From Paenibacillus sp. yr247 (GTDB lineage: Bacteria > Bacillota > Bacilli > Paenibacillales > NBRC-103111), in contig NZ_FNIF01000007.1 of NCBI RefSeq assembly GCF_900103825.1, forward strand, positions 62,001 through 126,000: a stretch of 64,000 nucleotides of DNA, written 5' to 3'. Shown here in pieces: positions 39,779-49,436 of this stretch. The notes below the pieces were generated by a model that was given only the letters and a program-made list of their open reading frames with translations, ran no database searches and was not told the DNA's origin. The translations under genes were made by a program, and so were the position numbers. The first letter of the stretch is position 1. Each line of letters opens with the position of its first letter.

Positions 39779-41197
39779 TTATGTCATAAGTTTGTCATGA
39801 GACGAAACATTCGTAACCGGCAGATAAATTTTGAAGACCGTCCCCACATGGAGCTTGGATTCTACCCGAATCGAACCACCGTGTGCTTCAATAATATGTT
39901 TACAGATCGTCAAACCAAGACCTGCACCAGAGCGGTTGCGGCTTTCATCCGCTTTATAGAAACGATCGAATAGATGCGGCAGTTTCTCAGGCGCAATACC
40001 GGGACCGTTGTCCCATACTTCGATCCACCGCTCATTTTTGACCACTTTTACCCGAATACCCGCTTCTGAACACTCCGTAATATGGTTGATGGCATTGTCC
40101 AGCAAATTGATGAATACCTGCCTTAGCCGATCAGCATCCGCATAGACCACGTACGGTCCCTCTGCCTCCGAGCTCAGTTCAATCTGCTTAGCTTTGGCTT
40201 TCATCTTGAGTTGGGTGACTACGAGCCCTACGACGTCAGATACATCAAAGTTTTGGAAATCCAGCTTCACCTGCTTTTCCTCAAAAGACGAAAGCTCCAT
40301 TAAGTCATCAACTAAACTGCTCAGCCGAAGTGTCTCCTGCAGAGAAACTTGAATGAATTCCTTTGCATCCTCCGGTTCAACGACGCCATCCGTTATCCCC
40401 TGCAGTGAGGCTCGAATCGTCGTCAGAGGTGTCCGGAGCTCATGGGAAATTTCAGAGAGGAATCGCTTACGACCTTCTTCAACCTTTTGCAGTTTACCCG
40501 CCATATGATTAAGAGAGCCCGATAGCGATGCGATCTCGTCCTTGCCTCTGACAGGCACCCTTCCGCTAAAATCACCTAAGGCCAACGCCTCCGCCGTCTT
40601 ACTCATGAGTTGAATCGGCTTTACAAAATGCCTAGAAACAAAGTACAGAACAGCCATCGCGAGCAAAGCAACCGATATCGCCGATACAAAGATCGCTCGA
40701 TTAATCCCGTTGATGGTCCCTTGAATATTCATAATCGGCGTATATAGGAAAATTCCGCCAACCACGTGATTCTCCTGAAGCACAGGACGCCCGACAATAA
40801 GCATCTCTACTGTACTGTTCTGTGCAAAATTGCTTCGCACTGTCACTTGATTGCCCGATAGCACCTTATCAACCCATTCCTTACGTGCTGGGGCCTCGCC
40901 AACCGACTGGATTTTATCCGGATTCGCTCTAGGATGCTTAATGACGGAAACACGAACATTTGAAGCTTTCTCCATAGCACTTATTTGCTTACGGAAATCC
41001 TTCAGTTGTGTCGAGCCATCAAATAGATCCTTTGCTAATTCATCGACTTGCTCCACCTTTTCCAACAAAAGCTTTTCACTGCGGTCATAAGTCTTCTGTT
41101 TCATTGAATAGCCAATCGTTCCTGAAATCGCAAGAATCGACACAACCGTTATTGACATATAGATAAATAATAGCTTTCGGTAAAAGGAGTTCAGCAT
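39779..41197 (-). CDS. Sensor histidine kinase (OmpR-system type)
   Basis: A 472-residue membrane kinase: helix near 10-30, an extracellular sensor domain of about 140 residues, second helix (AIFVSAISVALLAMAVLYFV), HAMP, then HisKA with the phospho-His in SEISHELRTPLTTIR and an ATPase domain with LLDNAINHI, DNGPGI and GAGLGLTI. Its ATG lies inside the end of the response regulator gene (7-base overlap). The stimulus is unknown; the neighbouring secreted repeat protein suggests a cell-envelope signal, as inference only. Confidence 0.93.
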   Translation of the reverse strand: MLNSFYRKLLFIYMSITVVSILAISGTIGYSMKQKTYDRSEKLLLEKVEQVDELAKDLFDGSTQLKDFRKQISAMEKASNVRVSVIKHPRANPDKIQSVGEAPARKEWVDKVLSGNQVTVRSNFAQNSTVEMLIVGRPVLQENHVVGGIFLYTPIMNIQGTINGINRAIFVSAISVALLAMAVLYFVSRHFVKPIQLMSKTAEALALGDFSGRVPVRGKDEIASLSGSLNHMAGKLQKVEEGRKRFLSEISHELRTPLTTIRASLQGITDGVVEPEDAKEFIQVSLQETLRLSSLVDDLMELSSFEEKQVKLDFQNFDVSDVVGLVVTQLKMKAKAKQIELSSEAEGPYVVYADADRLRQVFINLLDNAINHITECSEAGIRVKVVKNERWIEVWDNGPGIAPEKLPHLFDRFYKADESRNRSGAGLGLTICKHIIEAHGGSIRVESKLHVGTVFKIYLPVTNVSSHDKLMT

Positions 41198-41895
41198 GCA
41201 TCAGGTCCCTCAAACTTATACCCGACACCCCAGACAGTACGGATGCTCCAATCCACTTTCCTTTCCGTCAAAGCGGATAGCTTTTGTCTCAATCGTTTAA
41301 TATACAGATCTACGACACGGTCCTCGCCATCAAAATCCCAGCCCCAAATCTTAGCGATGAGGTCCTCACGGGTGAAAACTTGATTCGGATTTCGCACGAA
41401 AAACAGCAGCAGCTCGTACTCTTTCTTGGGCAAAGACACCAACTGTCCTTCTACGGTCACGTCGTGCGACAGGACATCTACGCGCAAGCTGCCGACTTCG
41501 TAAATATGGGAGGGTGCAGCTGCCTCTGTCCGAAGGAGCGTTCTGCGGAGAATCGTCGTCACACGAGCAACCAGTTCATTCGGGTCAAAAGGCTTCACCA
41601 AGTAATCGTCAGCGCCCATCTGCAAACCTTCGATCCGTTCATCCACATGACCTCTTGCGGTCAGCATAAGGATCGGCACATCGCTCTTCGCACGAATTTT
41701 CTGGCAAACTGACCAGCCATCGCGCTTTGGCATCATAATATCCAGCACAATGAAGTCCGGGTGCAGCTGTTCGAACTGCATGAGCGCCTGCTCACCGTCA
41801 TTTGCGGTCACCACTGTATAGCCACTCTTCTCCAAATATAGCTTCGTAATCCGGCAAATATTAAGATCATCATCTACCACCAAAACGGTTTTCAA
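41191..41895 (-). CDS. OmpR/PhoB-family response regulator
   Basis: A 234-residue regulator with receiver domain (VLVVDDDLNI, phospho-Asp in FIVLDIMMPK, Lys in DYLVKPFDP) and C-terminal winged helix (LPKKEYELLLFFVRNPNQVF, then VDLYIKRLRQKL). The start codon is TTG with AAGGAG 8 bases upstream; no ATG fits the conserved N-terminus. It forms an operon with the overlapping kinase downstream. Confidence 0.93.
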   Translation of the reverse strand: MKTVLVVDDDLNICRITKLYLEKSGYTVVTANDGEQALMQFEQLHPDFIVLDIMMPKRDGWSVCQKIRAKSDVPILMLTARGHVDERIEGLQMGADDYLVKPFDPNELVARVTTILRRTLLRTEAAAPSHIYEVGSLRVDVLSHDVTVEGQLVSLPKKEYELLLFFVRNPNQVFTREDLIAKIWGWDFDGEDRVVDLYIKRLRQKLSALTERKVDWSIRTVWGVGYKFEGPDAC

Positions 41896-42027
41896 GCGGC
41901 ACTCTCCTTAAAAAATAGTTACTTTCATATTACTGGAAAATTGTGAACAAAAAATTTATTTTTTTAAAAAAGCTGCCGAGATGCTGCTGAGAGAACGGTC
42001 GAGCCGTCCTTTTCGGACTCACAACAA

Positions 42028-42051
42028 AAAACCCTAGTTTTCACTAGGATT
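42028..42051 (-). terminator. Terminator of glnS
   Basis: CCTAGT pairs with ACTAGG (extended by AA/TT past one mismatch), followed on the minus strand by TTTTTTG, 40 bases after the glnS stop. Confidence 0.75.
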
Positions 42052-42091
42052 TCCTGACTGCTTTTTGTATAGATTCGGCGGTGATTCCAAC

Positions 42092-43753
42092 CTATACCTC
42101 AAACGAACTTTTCAGCGAGACAATCAGGTTAAACACCAGTTGGTCGCTAGTTGTATGTTTGGGGTCTACATTGAAATAACCATGGCGGAAAAATTGGAAT
42201 TTATCATGCGGCTTCGCTTGTTTCATATTGTCTTCCACGAAACCTTTCACGATTTGCAGCGAATTCGGGTTCAGGTTTTCTAAGAAAGAAGCACCCTCGT
42301 CCTCTTCGTCATCCAGAATTAACGGCTCATACAGACGGAACTCCGCAGGTACAGCGCTCTTCGCATCCACCCAGTGAATCGTTCCTTTGACTTTACGGCC
42401 GGTGAAGCCGCTGCCGCTCTTCGTCTCCACGTCATACGTGCAGTGAAGCTCAACAACTTTGCCATTCTCGTCCTTGATGAAGTCATTGCACTTGATGAAA
42501 TAGGCGTTTTTCAGACGCACTTCGTTTCCAGGAAATAACCGGAAATATTTATTCGGTGGATTTTCCATGAAATCGTCTTGCTCGATATAAATCTCACGTG
42601 AGAATGGAATTTGGCGAATGCCCATTTCCGCATTCTCGGAGTTGTTCTCCATATCCAGCATCTCGACTTGATTCTCAGGGTAGTTGGTAATCACCACTTT
42701 GAGCGGATTGAGAACACCCATCGTGCGCAGCGCCTTCAATTTCAAATCCTCGCGGATAAAATGATCCAGCATCTTCGCATCTACTATGCTGTTGCTGCGT
42801 GCAACGCCGATTTCACGAGCGAAATTGCGAATCGCTTCCGCTGTAAAGCCTCTACGGCGCAGCCCAGAGATGGTCGGCATCCGCGGATCGTCCCAACCGT
42901 CTACCGCTTTCTCGTCGACGAGCTGTTTCAGTTTTCTTTTGCTCATTACTGTATTCGTTAGGTTTAGGCGTGCAAATTCATACTGTCTAGGCACATTCGG
43001 CATCTCACACTCGCGGATCACCCAATCATAGAATGGGCGTTGATCTTCGAACTCGAGCGTACAGATGGAATGCGTGACGCCTTCAATCGCATCCTCAAGC
43101 GGATGAGCGAAAGCATACATCGGGTAAATGCACCATGTATCGCCGGTATTGTGGTGGTGCGCGTGAACTACACGGTACAGAATCGGATCGCGGAAGTTGA
43201 TATTCGGCGAAGACATATCGATCTTGGCGCGGAGTACGCGTTCACCGTCTTTGAATTCCCCTGCGCGCATGCGCTCGAACAAGCTTAGATTCTCATCCAC
43301 ACTGCGGTCGCGGTATGGGCTATTTGTGCCGGGCTGTGTTAATGTACCACGGGTTTCACGAATTTCATCCGCCGTTTGGTCATCCACATATGCCAAGCCT
43401 TTGCGAATCAAGACCAGAGCGCGGTTGTACATTTCCTCGAAATAATCCGATGCAAAGAACAAGCCATCCCACTGGAATCCTAACCAAGCCACGTCTGCTT
43501 TAATGGATTCCACATACTCTGTATCTTCCTTAACGGGATTCGTATCATCGAAGCGAAGGTTCGTTAATCCTTTGAACTCATCCGCCAACTCGAAATTAAG
43601 ACAAATCGACTTCGCATGACCTATATGAAGGTATCCGTTCGGCTCGGGGGGAAATCGGGTAACGACCTGGCTGACTTTGCCTGTTTTCAAATCTTCGATT
43701 ACAATGTTCTTAATGAAATTAGATGGAGTGCTTGTTGGGCTCTTCGTTTCCAT
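42092..43753 (-). CDS. glnS: Glutaminyl-tRNA synthetase
   Basis: A 553-residue class I synthetase that charges tRNA-Gln directly. The HIGH motif is in [15 protein letters not shown] and the KMSKS counterpart in [11 protein letters not shown]; the anticodon-binding barrels follow. Many Firmicutes lack this enzyme and make Gln-tRNA through GatCAB, so its presence is a mild lineage marker and suggests acquisition in the Paenibacillus line. It lies divergently from the M29 aminopeptidase gene, with about 80 bases between. Confidence 0.95.
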   Translation of the reverse strand: METKSPTSTPSNFIKNIVIEDLKTGKVSQVVTRFPPEPNGYLHIGHAKSICLNFELADEFKGLTNLRFDDTNPVKEDTEYVESIKADVAWLGFQWDGLFFASDYFEEMYNRALVLIRKGLAYVDDQTADEIRETRGTLTQPGTNSPYRDRSVDENLSLFERMRAGEFKDGERVLRAKIDMSSPNINFRDPILYRVVHAHHHNTGDTWCIYPMYAFAHPLEDAIEGVTHSICTLEFEDQRPFYDWVIRECEMPNVPRQYEFARLNLTNTVMSKRKLKQLVDEKAVDGWDDPRMPTISGLRRRGFTAEAIRNFAREIGVARSNSIVDAKMLDHFIREDLKLKALRTMGVLNPLKVVITNYPENQVEMLDMENNSENAEMGIRQIPFSREIYIEQDDFMENPPNKYFRLFPGNEVRLKNAYFIKCNDFIKDENGKVVELHCTYDVETKSGSGFTGRKVKGTIHWVDAKSAVPAEFRLYEPLILDDEEDEGASFLENLNPNSLQIVKGFVEDNMKQAKPHDKFQFFRHGYFNVDPKHTTSDQLVFNLIVSLKSSFEV

Positions 43754-43832
43754 ATGCTGCCAGCCTTTCTCCCACTGGTTAAAGTTTTATTTTCTATCAT
43801 ACACTAATTGTTACTAAAATATAAAGGAGCCT

Positions 43833-45071
43833 GTGAGTGAGATGGAGACATTCGAACATTATTTAGATAAATATGCAGAACTTGCGATACGCGTAGGACT
43901 AAATGTACAAAAGGATCAAACGGTTGTCATCATGACGCCGATTGCCTGTGCTGACTTCGTACGTAAGCTAACGAAAAAAGCTTATGAAGCAGGTGCCAAG
44001 GATGTTGTAATCGACTGGGACGACGATGAAGTGAAGGCACTGCGCTTAAAGCATGCACCGGAGTCCACGCTCCGCGAGTACCCGTTGTGGCGAGCCAACG
44101 GCATGGAAGAGATGGCCAGGGATGGCGCGGCCTTCCTACAAATTTACGCGCCTAACTCTGATTTACTCAAAGATGTAGACCCTGAACGTGTCGCCATCTC
44201 CAGCAAAACGACAGCTGCCGCGCGTGAAGGGTTCCTAAAATATTTGCGCAGCAATCAGGTGAACTGGCTGATGGTCTCCTTCCCGACGGCCGAATGGTCC
44301 GCTAAGGTATTCCCGAATTTGAATGAAGCTGAGCGCGTTGATAAGCTGTGGGAACAGATTTTCAAACTAACACGCGTGGATAAAGAAGATCCGGTCGAAG
44401 CTTGGAACCAACATGTCGCTTTGTTGACCGATAAACAAAATTTACTGAACAACAAAAAGTACAAGCAGCTGCATTTCAAAGCTCCGGGTACTGATCTTTA
44501 CATAGAGCTGGCACCTAAGCATCAATGGGTTGCCGCTGGGAGCGAATCAGAGCGAGGCATTTTCTTCATACCAAACATCCCAACCGAAGAAGTGTTCACA
44601 ATGCCTTCCAAAACGGGTACAAACGGAACCGTTCGCAGCACCTTGCCGCTAAGCTATCAAGGTTCCCTGATCGAAGGCTTCACGCTGAAATTCGATAATG
44701 GACAAGTCGTCGAAGCGACCGCTGAGGTGGGTCAAGAAGTGCTGAACAAAATGCTGGATATGGATGAGGGCGCTCGTTACTTGGGTGAAGTGGCACTCGT
44801 GCCTTATGATTCGCCCATTTCACAGTCAGGACTCATCTACTACAACACTTTATTCGACGAAAATGCTTCCTGTCACATAGCACTCGGCAATTCCTATCCA
44901 TTCACGATTGAGGGTGGAACAACGATGAATCCCGAGGAGCTAGCCCGAAATGGCTATAATAAAAGCTTAATCCACGTTGACTTCATGATTGGCTCTGCCG
45001 ACATGGCGATCGATGGCCTATTTGAGGATGGAACCCGTGAGCCTTTGTTCCGCGAAGGCAACTGGGTATAA
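43833..45071 (+). CDS. M29-family aminopeptidase
   Basis: A 412-residue metallo-aminopeptidase of the AmpS/aminopeptidase T type. The N-terminal domain has YAELAIRVGLNVQKDQTVV and the C-terminal metal-binding domain has FIPNIPTEEVFTMP, SCHIALGNSYP and the final VDFMIGSADMAIDG. The GTG at 43833 is only 3 bases from AAAGGAG, while an ATG three codons later is 12 bases away, so the start is uncertain by 9 bases. Monocistronic, closed by a strong terminator. Confidence 0.92.
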   Translation: MSEMETFEHYLDKYAELAIRVGLNVQKDQTVVIMTPIACADFVRKLTKKAYEAGAKDVVIDWDDDEVKALRLKHAPESTLREYPLWRANGMEEMARDGAAFLQIYAPNSDLLKDVDPERVAISSKTTAAAREGFLKYLRSNQVNWLMVSFPTAEWSAKVFPNLNEAERVDKLWEQIFKLTRVDKEDPVEAWNQHVALLTDKQNLLNNKKYKQLHFKAPGTDLYIELAPKHQWVAAGSESERGIFFIPNIPTEEVFTMPSKTGTNGTVRSTLPLSYQGSLIEGFTLKFDNGQVVEATAEVGQEVLNKMLDMDEGARYLGEVALVPYDSPISQSGLIYYNTLFDENASCHIALGNSYPFTIEGGTTMNPEELARNGYNKSLIHVDFMIGSADMAIDGLFEDGTREPLFREGNWV

Positions 45072-45098
45072 GAACGGCAAGCTGCTTCTAAAATGAAA

Positions 45099-45139
45099 AC
45101 CGCCACGACATGGAGCAGTGTACTCCGTGACATGGCGGT
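45099..45139. terminator. Bidirectional terminator
   Basis: ACCGCCA and TGGCGGT enclose an inner GGAG/CTCC stem; a T7 run follows on the plus strand after the aminopeptidase gene, and the convergent secreted-protein gene ends next to it. Confidence 0.85.
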
Positions 45140-45145
45140 CTTTTT

Positions 45146-45973
45146 TTAATGAGAGTGGCTAGGATGCAGCGTTTTGACGATAGAAGAATGTTTTAATATC
45201 CATTTGCCTTTTTGCCATTTCCATACGGAGGTGGCGTATCCGAGCGTATCCGCATTCGAAATGCCGCTAATTCGCTGAGCACCCATCAGCTCACAGATCC
45301 CATCCCGGTCCTCATCAATCGGCTTCAAGAGACCGTAATCATTGACATTCACAATGATGGGTTTTGCAACTTTACCATTTTTGTACACACCAAATTTCTC
45401 ATAATCATCCTTCCGATCTTTGATATCAACTTTGAAGGATTTTCCTGTCTCTTCGATTTTCATCTTTACCACATAATTCTTCTTAAAGGTAGCTTTGACG
45501 TGAAGCGGAGCAGGCAGAGGTATCGCAGTCGGAACATTATTTTTCAGCGAGTAAATATAGTAGTTAGATAGTCCCCCGCTGCCTCCTGTTTCGGCGGATA
45601 CATAAATTTGAGGCAGTTTGTCACTGATGAAATCGCAGAACTGCATTTGAGGGTTATACCCACCTTGCAGCGGGATTACAACTTGCGTCTGCGCTGGACC
45701 CGAAACTACGATAAACAATTTGTCATAGTACGGACTATTATTATCCATCTTCATGCCGACTAGCGACACAGTATCAGGTTTACGATCGCCTGTGACATCA
45801 ATTTCTCGAGTTTGTATAAGTTGATTTTGCTGTGCTGCCGGCTGTTGTGCCGGTGGCGGCATTTCTTCATTATTTGCAGCTCTGGTTAGGCCTGGTCCCG
45901 ATAAGGAAAGGCAGCCCAAAAACAGACTGATCGCCGCTGTGTGCAGGGCTATTTTGGCGCTTTTTTTAAACAA
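45146..45973 (-). CDS. Secreted VCBS/FG-GAP-like protein
   Basis: A 275-residue exported protein. The signal peptide ends near LTRAA, followed by a Pro/Gln-rich linker. Then comes DVTGDRKPDTVSLVG and, later, IDEDRDGICELMGAQ, acidic loops of the kind that bind Ca2+ in FG-GAP/VCBS repeats; between them are strands with aromatic residues. The start codon is TTG with GGGAG 10 bases upstream. Similar proteins in Paenibacillus and Bacillus are uncharacterised. Confidence 0.78.
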   Translation of the reverse strand: MFKKSAKIALHTAAISLFLGCLSLSGPGLTRAANNEEMPPPAQQPAAQQNQLIQTREIDVTGDRKPDTVSLVGMKMDNNSPYYDKLFIVVSGPAQTQVVIPLQGGYNPQMQFCDFISDKLPQIYVSAETGGSGGLSNYYIYSLKNNVPTAIPLPAPLHVKATFKKNYVVKMKIEETGKSFKVDIKDRKDDYEKFGVYKNGKVAKPIIVNVNDYGLLKPIDEDRDGICELMGAQRISGISNADTLGYATSVWKWQKGKWILKHSSIVKTLHPSHSH

Positions 45974-46082
45974 GTTAATCAGACTCCCTTTTCTTATATT
46001 TGAATTCGGCTTATTATTTCAAATTCTTCCATGATGTATGCGGAGATCTTATTTCACTAAAATTTTCCTATGCTTATAAAAA

Positions 46083-46123
46083 AACGACCTTTCATCCAGT
46101 TTTGGTTGGATTGGAAGGTCGCT
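46083..46123 (-). terminator. Terminator of the amidase gene
   Basis: CGACCTT and AAGGTCG close an imperfect stem, followed on the minus strand by a run of seven T, just after the amidase stop. Confidence 0.75.
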
Positions 46124-46128
46124 TTTAC

Positions 46129-47592
46129 TTATAAAATAGGAGGTCGACGATAGTGAGTTGCCTGCTCAAAAGCGTACGCCAACTTAATTAACGTTGGTTC
46201 ACTGAATGCTCCTGCGGCGAACATGACTCCCATAGGGCCATGAGCTGTAAACCCAGCCGGAACAATAAGCAGCGGATAGCCGGCTCTCGCTGCAATGTCA
46301 TATCCTTCATCGCCCGGGAAGAAAAGTGCATCCAGTTGATGCTCCAAGAGCACATGGTCGATGCCCTGAGTACGGGTAAGCTCACGGTATTTGCGGAGAC
46401 TTTCGAGGTAGCTTTCTTCGGTCAGCGTACCGCTCGTCTCCTCCGACCAAACCAAGGTATCCTGTCCATAGACTAGCGCCTTTTCTGAGTGCTCAAGATT
46501 GAACGCGATGACCTCCTGTAAAGCATGCACAGGCGCGGATGAATCCAGCTTCGCTAGGTAATCGTTCAGATCTTTTTTGAACTCGTAGCGCAGCACATCG
46601 AAGTTCCATTCCGCTTGCTCACAGGGCAGCGAAACAGGATCGATAACAATCGCGCCCTGCTGTCGGAGGACGTTTATAGCATTTTCCGCAATAATGCGTG
46701 CCTCGTCATTCAAGTCCTTGTAGAACCAACGAGGGATGCCGATTCTCGCACCTTGGAGTCCTTTCGCATCGAGAAATGGCGTGTAGTCCCGGTGGTATTG
46801 CCCTTCACTAACTAAGCTCAGTGGATCACGTTTATCAACGCCTGTCAGAATACCCAGCAGCACTGCTGCATCGGTTACTGTCCGTGTCATCGGCCCCGGT
46901 GTATCCTGGCTGTGGGAGATCGGAATGATGCCCGAACGGCTGAGTAATCCCACTGTCGGCTTCAAGCCAACTAAGCTGTTATGATGTGCCGGGTTAACAA
47001 TGGAACCGGACGTTTCCGTACCTATAGCGGCAGCTGCGAAACTGGCTGCAACTGCTGCACCGGACCCTGAGCTGGATCCGCCAACTTCAAACTTGCCAGG
47101 CCCGTAAGGATTCAAGACCTGTCCACCTCTAGAGCTATACCCCGAAGGCATCGAAAAGGCCATGAAGTTAGCCCATTCCGTCATATTCACTTTCCCAATC
47201 AGCACCGCCCCAGCCTCCCGCAGCTTGGCAGCTATGAAAGCATCCTCAGCGGCAACAGACTGCGCTAGAGCTAGAGATCCCGCACTCGTATGCATGCGGT
47301 CGCCCGTATCAATGTTATCTTTAAGGAGGATTGGAATTCCATGCAGTGGCCCGCGACTTCCACGCTCTCGACGCTCCTCATCGAGCTGCTGCGCAATTTC
47401 TAACACGTCTGGGTTGATTTCAAGTACCGCATTGATACGGCTGTTATGAGTCTCTATGCGTTTCACATACAGGGTAACTAGCTCGACTGCGCTGATTTCA
47501 CTCATTTCCATAGCCCTTTGTAGGGTGCTAATATCGGCTTCCACAATCCACTCATCTGGCTTGATTGTCAAAGTTTGATCGCCTCCATTCAT
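46129..47592 (-). CDS. Amidase-signature family hydrolase
   Basis: A 487-residue enzyme with the Ser-cisSer-Lys centre of the amidase family: Lys in GIPILLKDNID, the Gly/Ser-rich VGGSSSGSGAAVA and the nucleophile region GTETSGSIVNPAHH. It differs from GatA in its C-terminal half and lies alone, so it is more likely a peptide or small-molecule amidase. The start is uncertain: the ATG at 47592 has only a weak upstream site, while a TTG at 47571 lies 10 bases after GGAGG. Confidence 0.88.
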   Translation of the reverse strand: MNGGDQTLTIKPDEWIVEADISTLQRAMEMSEISAVELVTLYVKRIETHNSRINAVLEINPDVLEIAQQLDEERRERGSRGPLHGIPILLKDNIDTGDRMHTSAGSLALAQSVAAEDAFIAAKLREAGAVLIGKVNMTEWANFMAFSMPSGYSSRGGQVLNPYGPGKFEVGGSSSGSGAAVAASFAAAAIGTETSGSIVNPAHHNSLVGLKPTVGLLSRSGIIPISHSQDTPGPMTRTVTDAAVLLGILTGVDKRDPLSLVSEGQYHRDYTPFLDAKGLQGARIGIPRWFYKDLNDEARIIAENAINVLRQQGAIVIDPVSLPCEQAEWNFDVLRYEFKKDLNDYLAKLDSSAPVHALQEVIAFNLEHSEKALVYGQDTLVWSEETSGTLTEESYLESLRKYRELTRTQGIDHVLLEHQLDALFFPGDEGYDIAARAGYPLLIVPAGFTAHGPMGVMFAAGAFSEPTLIKLAYAFEQATHYRRPPIL

Positions 47593-47736
47593 TATCCCTA
47601 TCTAATTCCCTTTTTCTCTCGTTTTCCCTTTACTTGTTTGGTGATTTTACCTGTATAATCATTTTCCCCAGAGAGGAATTCCTCCTCCTAAATCGAATGT
47701 TTCTAGAATGAAAATGAATCGATGAGGTGCTTTTTT

Positions 47737-48681
47737 TTGAAAATTGATCGTCTGCTTGCCATTACCATGCTGCTGCTAAACCGCAAAAGAATTAGCGCAA
47801 AGGAGCTGTCGGAACGCTTTGAAGTGTCTTTGAGAACGGTTTATCGTGACGTTGAGGCCATTAACCAGGCTGGCATACCTGTCGTTTCTTATGCAGGGAT
47901 GAGCGGTGGCTATGAGATTATGGACCAATATCGGCTGGATCGCCAATTTCTATCACTGGAAGAGCTTCAATCGATTATTGTTGGCCTAAAAGGGATACGT
48001 TCCACTGTCGGCGATCAGGAAATCGGCAATTTACTTGATAAAGTCGGAGCGCTTGTCGCCAAATCTGAGCAAAACACCATCGCCAATTTGAACGATCAAC
48101 TCATCATTGATATGAATCCATGGCGCGGAGGTAATGAGGACAAAGAAAAGCTGAATACCCTTCGCAACGCGATTCGGGAATCGAAACAAATTTCCTTTCA
48201 ATATATTTCTTCACAAAGTGAGCAATCCGTACGAACAGCGGAACCTTTGAGCATCGTAGCCAAGGGCTTTGGCTGGTATCTGTACGGCTACTGCCTGCTT
48301 CGTGAGGATTTTCGCATCTTTCGATTGTCCCGCATGAAAGAAATAGATGTGCTTTCCCAAACGTTCGAACGCAAAACAGAATCCATAGAGAAGCTCGGTC
48401 ACGGTTGGGGCAAAAGAGACCCCTCCTCCCTTATCCAACTCGTACTGCATGCGCAGCCTAACGTTCAGGCTCAGGTGGAGGATTACTTCCAATCCAAGCA
48501 GATCGCCTTTCAGGCCGATGGCTCCATGATAATTACCGCCACGCAACCGGACGAACCGTGGCTTCATGGCATGCTGCTCAGCTTTGGTCCCAGCCTGCGT
48601 ATTCTTGAGCCAGCCCATCTTGCAGCCATTATCAAAGAAAAAGCCAAAAAAATTGTTCAGCTCTACGCAAGTGAACACTGA
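47737..48681 (+). CDS. WYL-domain transcriptional regulator (DeoR/YafY type)
   Basis: A 314-residue regulator. An N-terminal helix-turn-helix (KIDRLLAITMLLLNRKRISAKEL, then VSLRTVYRDVEAIN) is followed by a WYL domain (ISFQYIS..., AEPLSIVAKGFGWYLYGYC, FRIFRLSRMKEIDVL) and a WCX C-terminus. The start is placed at TTG, 8 bases after GAGGTG; an ATG five codons earlier overlaps that site. WYL proteins often sense nucleotides or DNA damage. The target is unknown; the following DinB-type gene is a candidate. Confidence 0.9.
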   Translation: MKIDRLLAITMLLLNRKRISAKELSERFEVSLRTVYRDVEAINQAGIPVVSYAGMSGGYEIMDQYRLDRQFLSLEELQSIIVGLKGIRSTVGDQEIGNLLDKVGALVAKSEQNTIANLNDQLIIDMNPWRGGNEDKEKLNTLRNAIRESKQISFQYISSQSEQSVRTAEPLSIVAKGFGWYLYGYCLLREDFRIFRLSRMKEIDVLSQTFERKTESIEKLGHGWGKRDPSSLIQLVLHAQPNVQAQVEDYFQSKQIAFQADGSMIITATQPDEPWLHGMLLSFGPSLRILEPAHLAAIIKEKAKKIVQLYASEH

Positions 48682-48835
48682 CATCATGTTGTCAGCTATG
48701 CTTCTTTATAATGAGGATATAAGTAGGCTAAACCCATACATGCATGTTTATGGATGCCAGCTTTAATACGATAAGGTCAAGCTTATGCTTACGACGCCAG
48801 TTTTTCTGGCGAAAAACTCTAGGGAGGAATTACTT

Positions 48836-49336
48836 ATGTTTACGACCATTCAAGCTTTTGTTGATGAATGGAAAAAGGAGTCAACAGCTACGCAGCGTGT
48901 ACTCGATACACTTACGGATGCTTCACTCAACCAAAGAATAGCACCGGACTTCCGCTCGCTCGGGCAGCTCGGCTGGCACATCGCAACGACCGTTCACGAA
49001 ATGCTTTCTCGAACAGGCCTTGAGTTTGCAGCACCAGAGGGCGAGGAGCATGCGCCTTCTTCGGCGAAGACGATCGCTGACACTTATCGTACCTCAGCTG
49101 CTGGACTGACTAGCGCTATCCAGTCCCAGTGGACGGATGCCAAGCTTGCTGAAAGCAGTGACATGTATGGGGAGCAGTGGCTCAATGCCACAACGCTGCG
49201 CATCTTCATTTCGCATGAGATTCACCATCGGGGGGAAATGATCGTCTTGATGCGTCAAGCCGGATTGCGTGTTCCGGATATCTACGGTCCGACTCGCGAG
49301 GACTGGTTGGAACGCGGTATGGTGCCTTTGGTATAA
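48836..49336 (+). CDS. DinB-family protein
   Basis: A 166-residue four-helix-bundle protein. The histidines expected to bind a metal are seen in LGWHIATTVHEML and SHEIHHRGEMIVLMRQAG, a motif pair typical of DinB/YfiT proteins that act as thiol-dependent transferases or stress proteins. GGGAGG lies before the ATG. It follows the WYL regulator by about 150 bases and has its own terminator. Confidence 0.9.
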   Translation: MFTTIQAFVDEWKKESTATQRVLDTLTDASLNQRIAPDFRSLGQLGWHIATTVHEMLSRTGLEFAAPEGEEHAPSSAKTIADTYRTSAAGLTSAIQSQWTDAKLAESSDMYGEQWLNATTLRIFISHEIHHRGEMIVLMRQAGLRVPDIYGPTREDWLERGMVPLV

Positions 49337-49347
49337 GGAATTGTAGA

Positions 49348-49377
49348 GAAAAAGAGCACAGAAATGTGCTCTTTTTC
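49348..49377 (+). terminator. Terminator of the DinB-type gene
   Basis: A perfect 12-bp stem, GAAAAAGAGCAC with GTGCTCTTTTTC, six-base loop, then TTTTTATTTT. Confidence 0.93.
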
Positions 49378-49436
49378 TTTTTATTTTCGGGAGATATGGC
49401 TCTTTCGGAATGCCCCGCATTACGGTTGCTTCTTGC

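Noticed and set aside
46129-47592. GatA subunit of the tRNA amidotransferase
   Set aside because: The catalytic motif is shared by all amidase-signature enzymes, but gatC and gatB are not adjacent and the C-terminal half differs from GatA.
48211-48687. A 158-codon minus-strand frame
   Set aside because: Antisense to the WYL regulator, which has clear HTH and WYL motifs on the plus strand.
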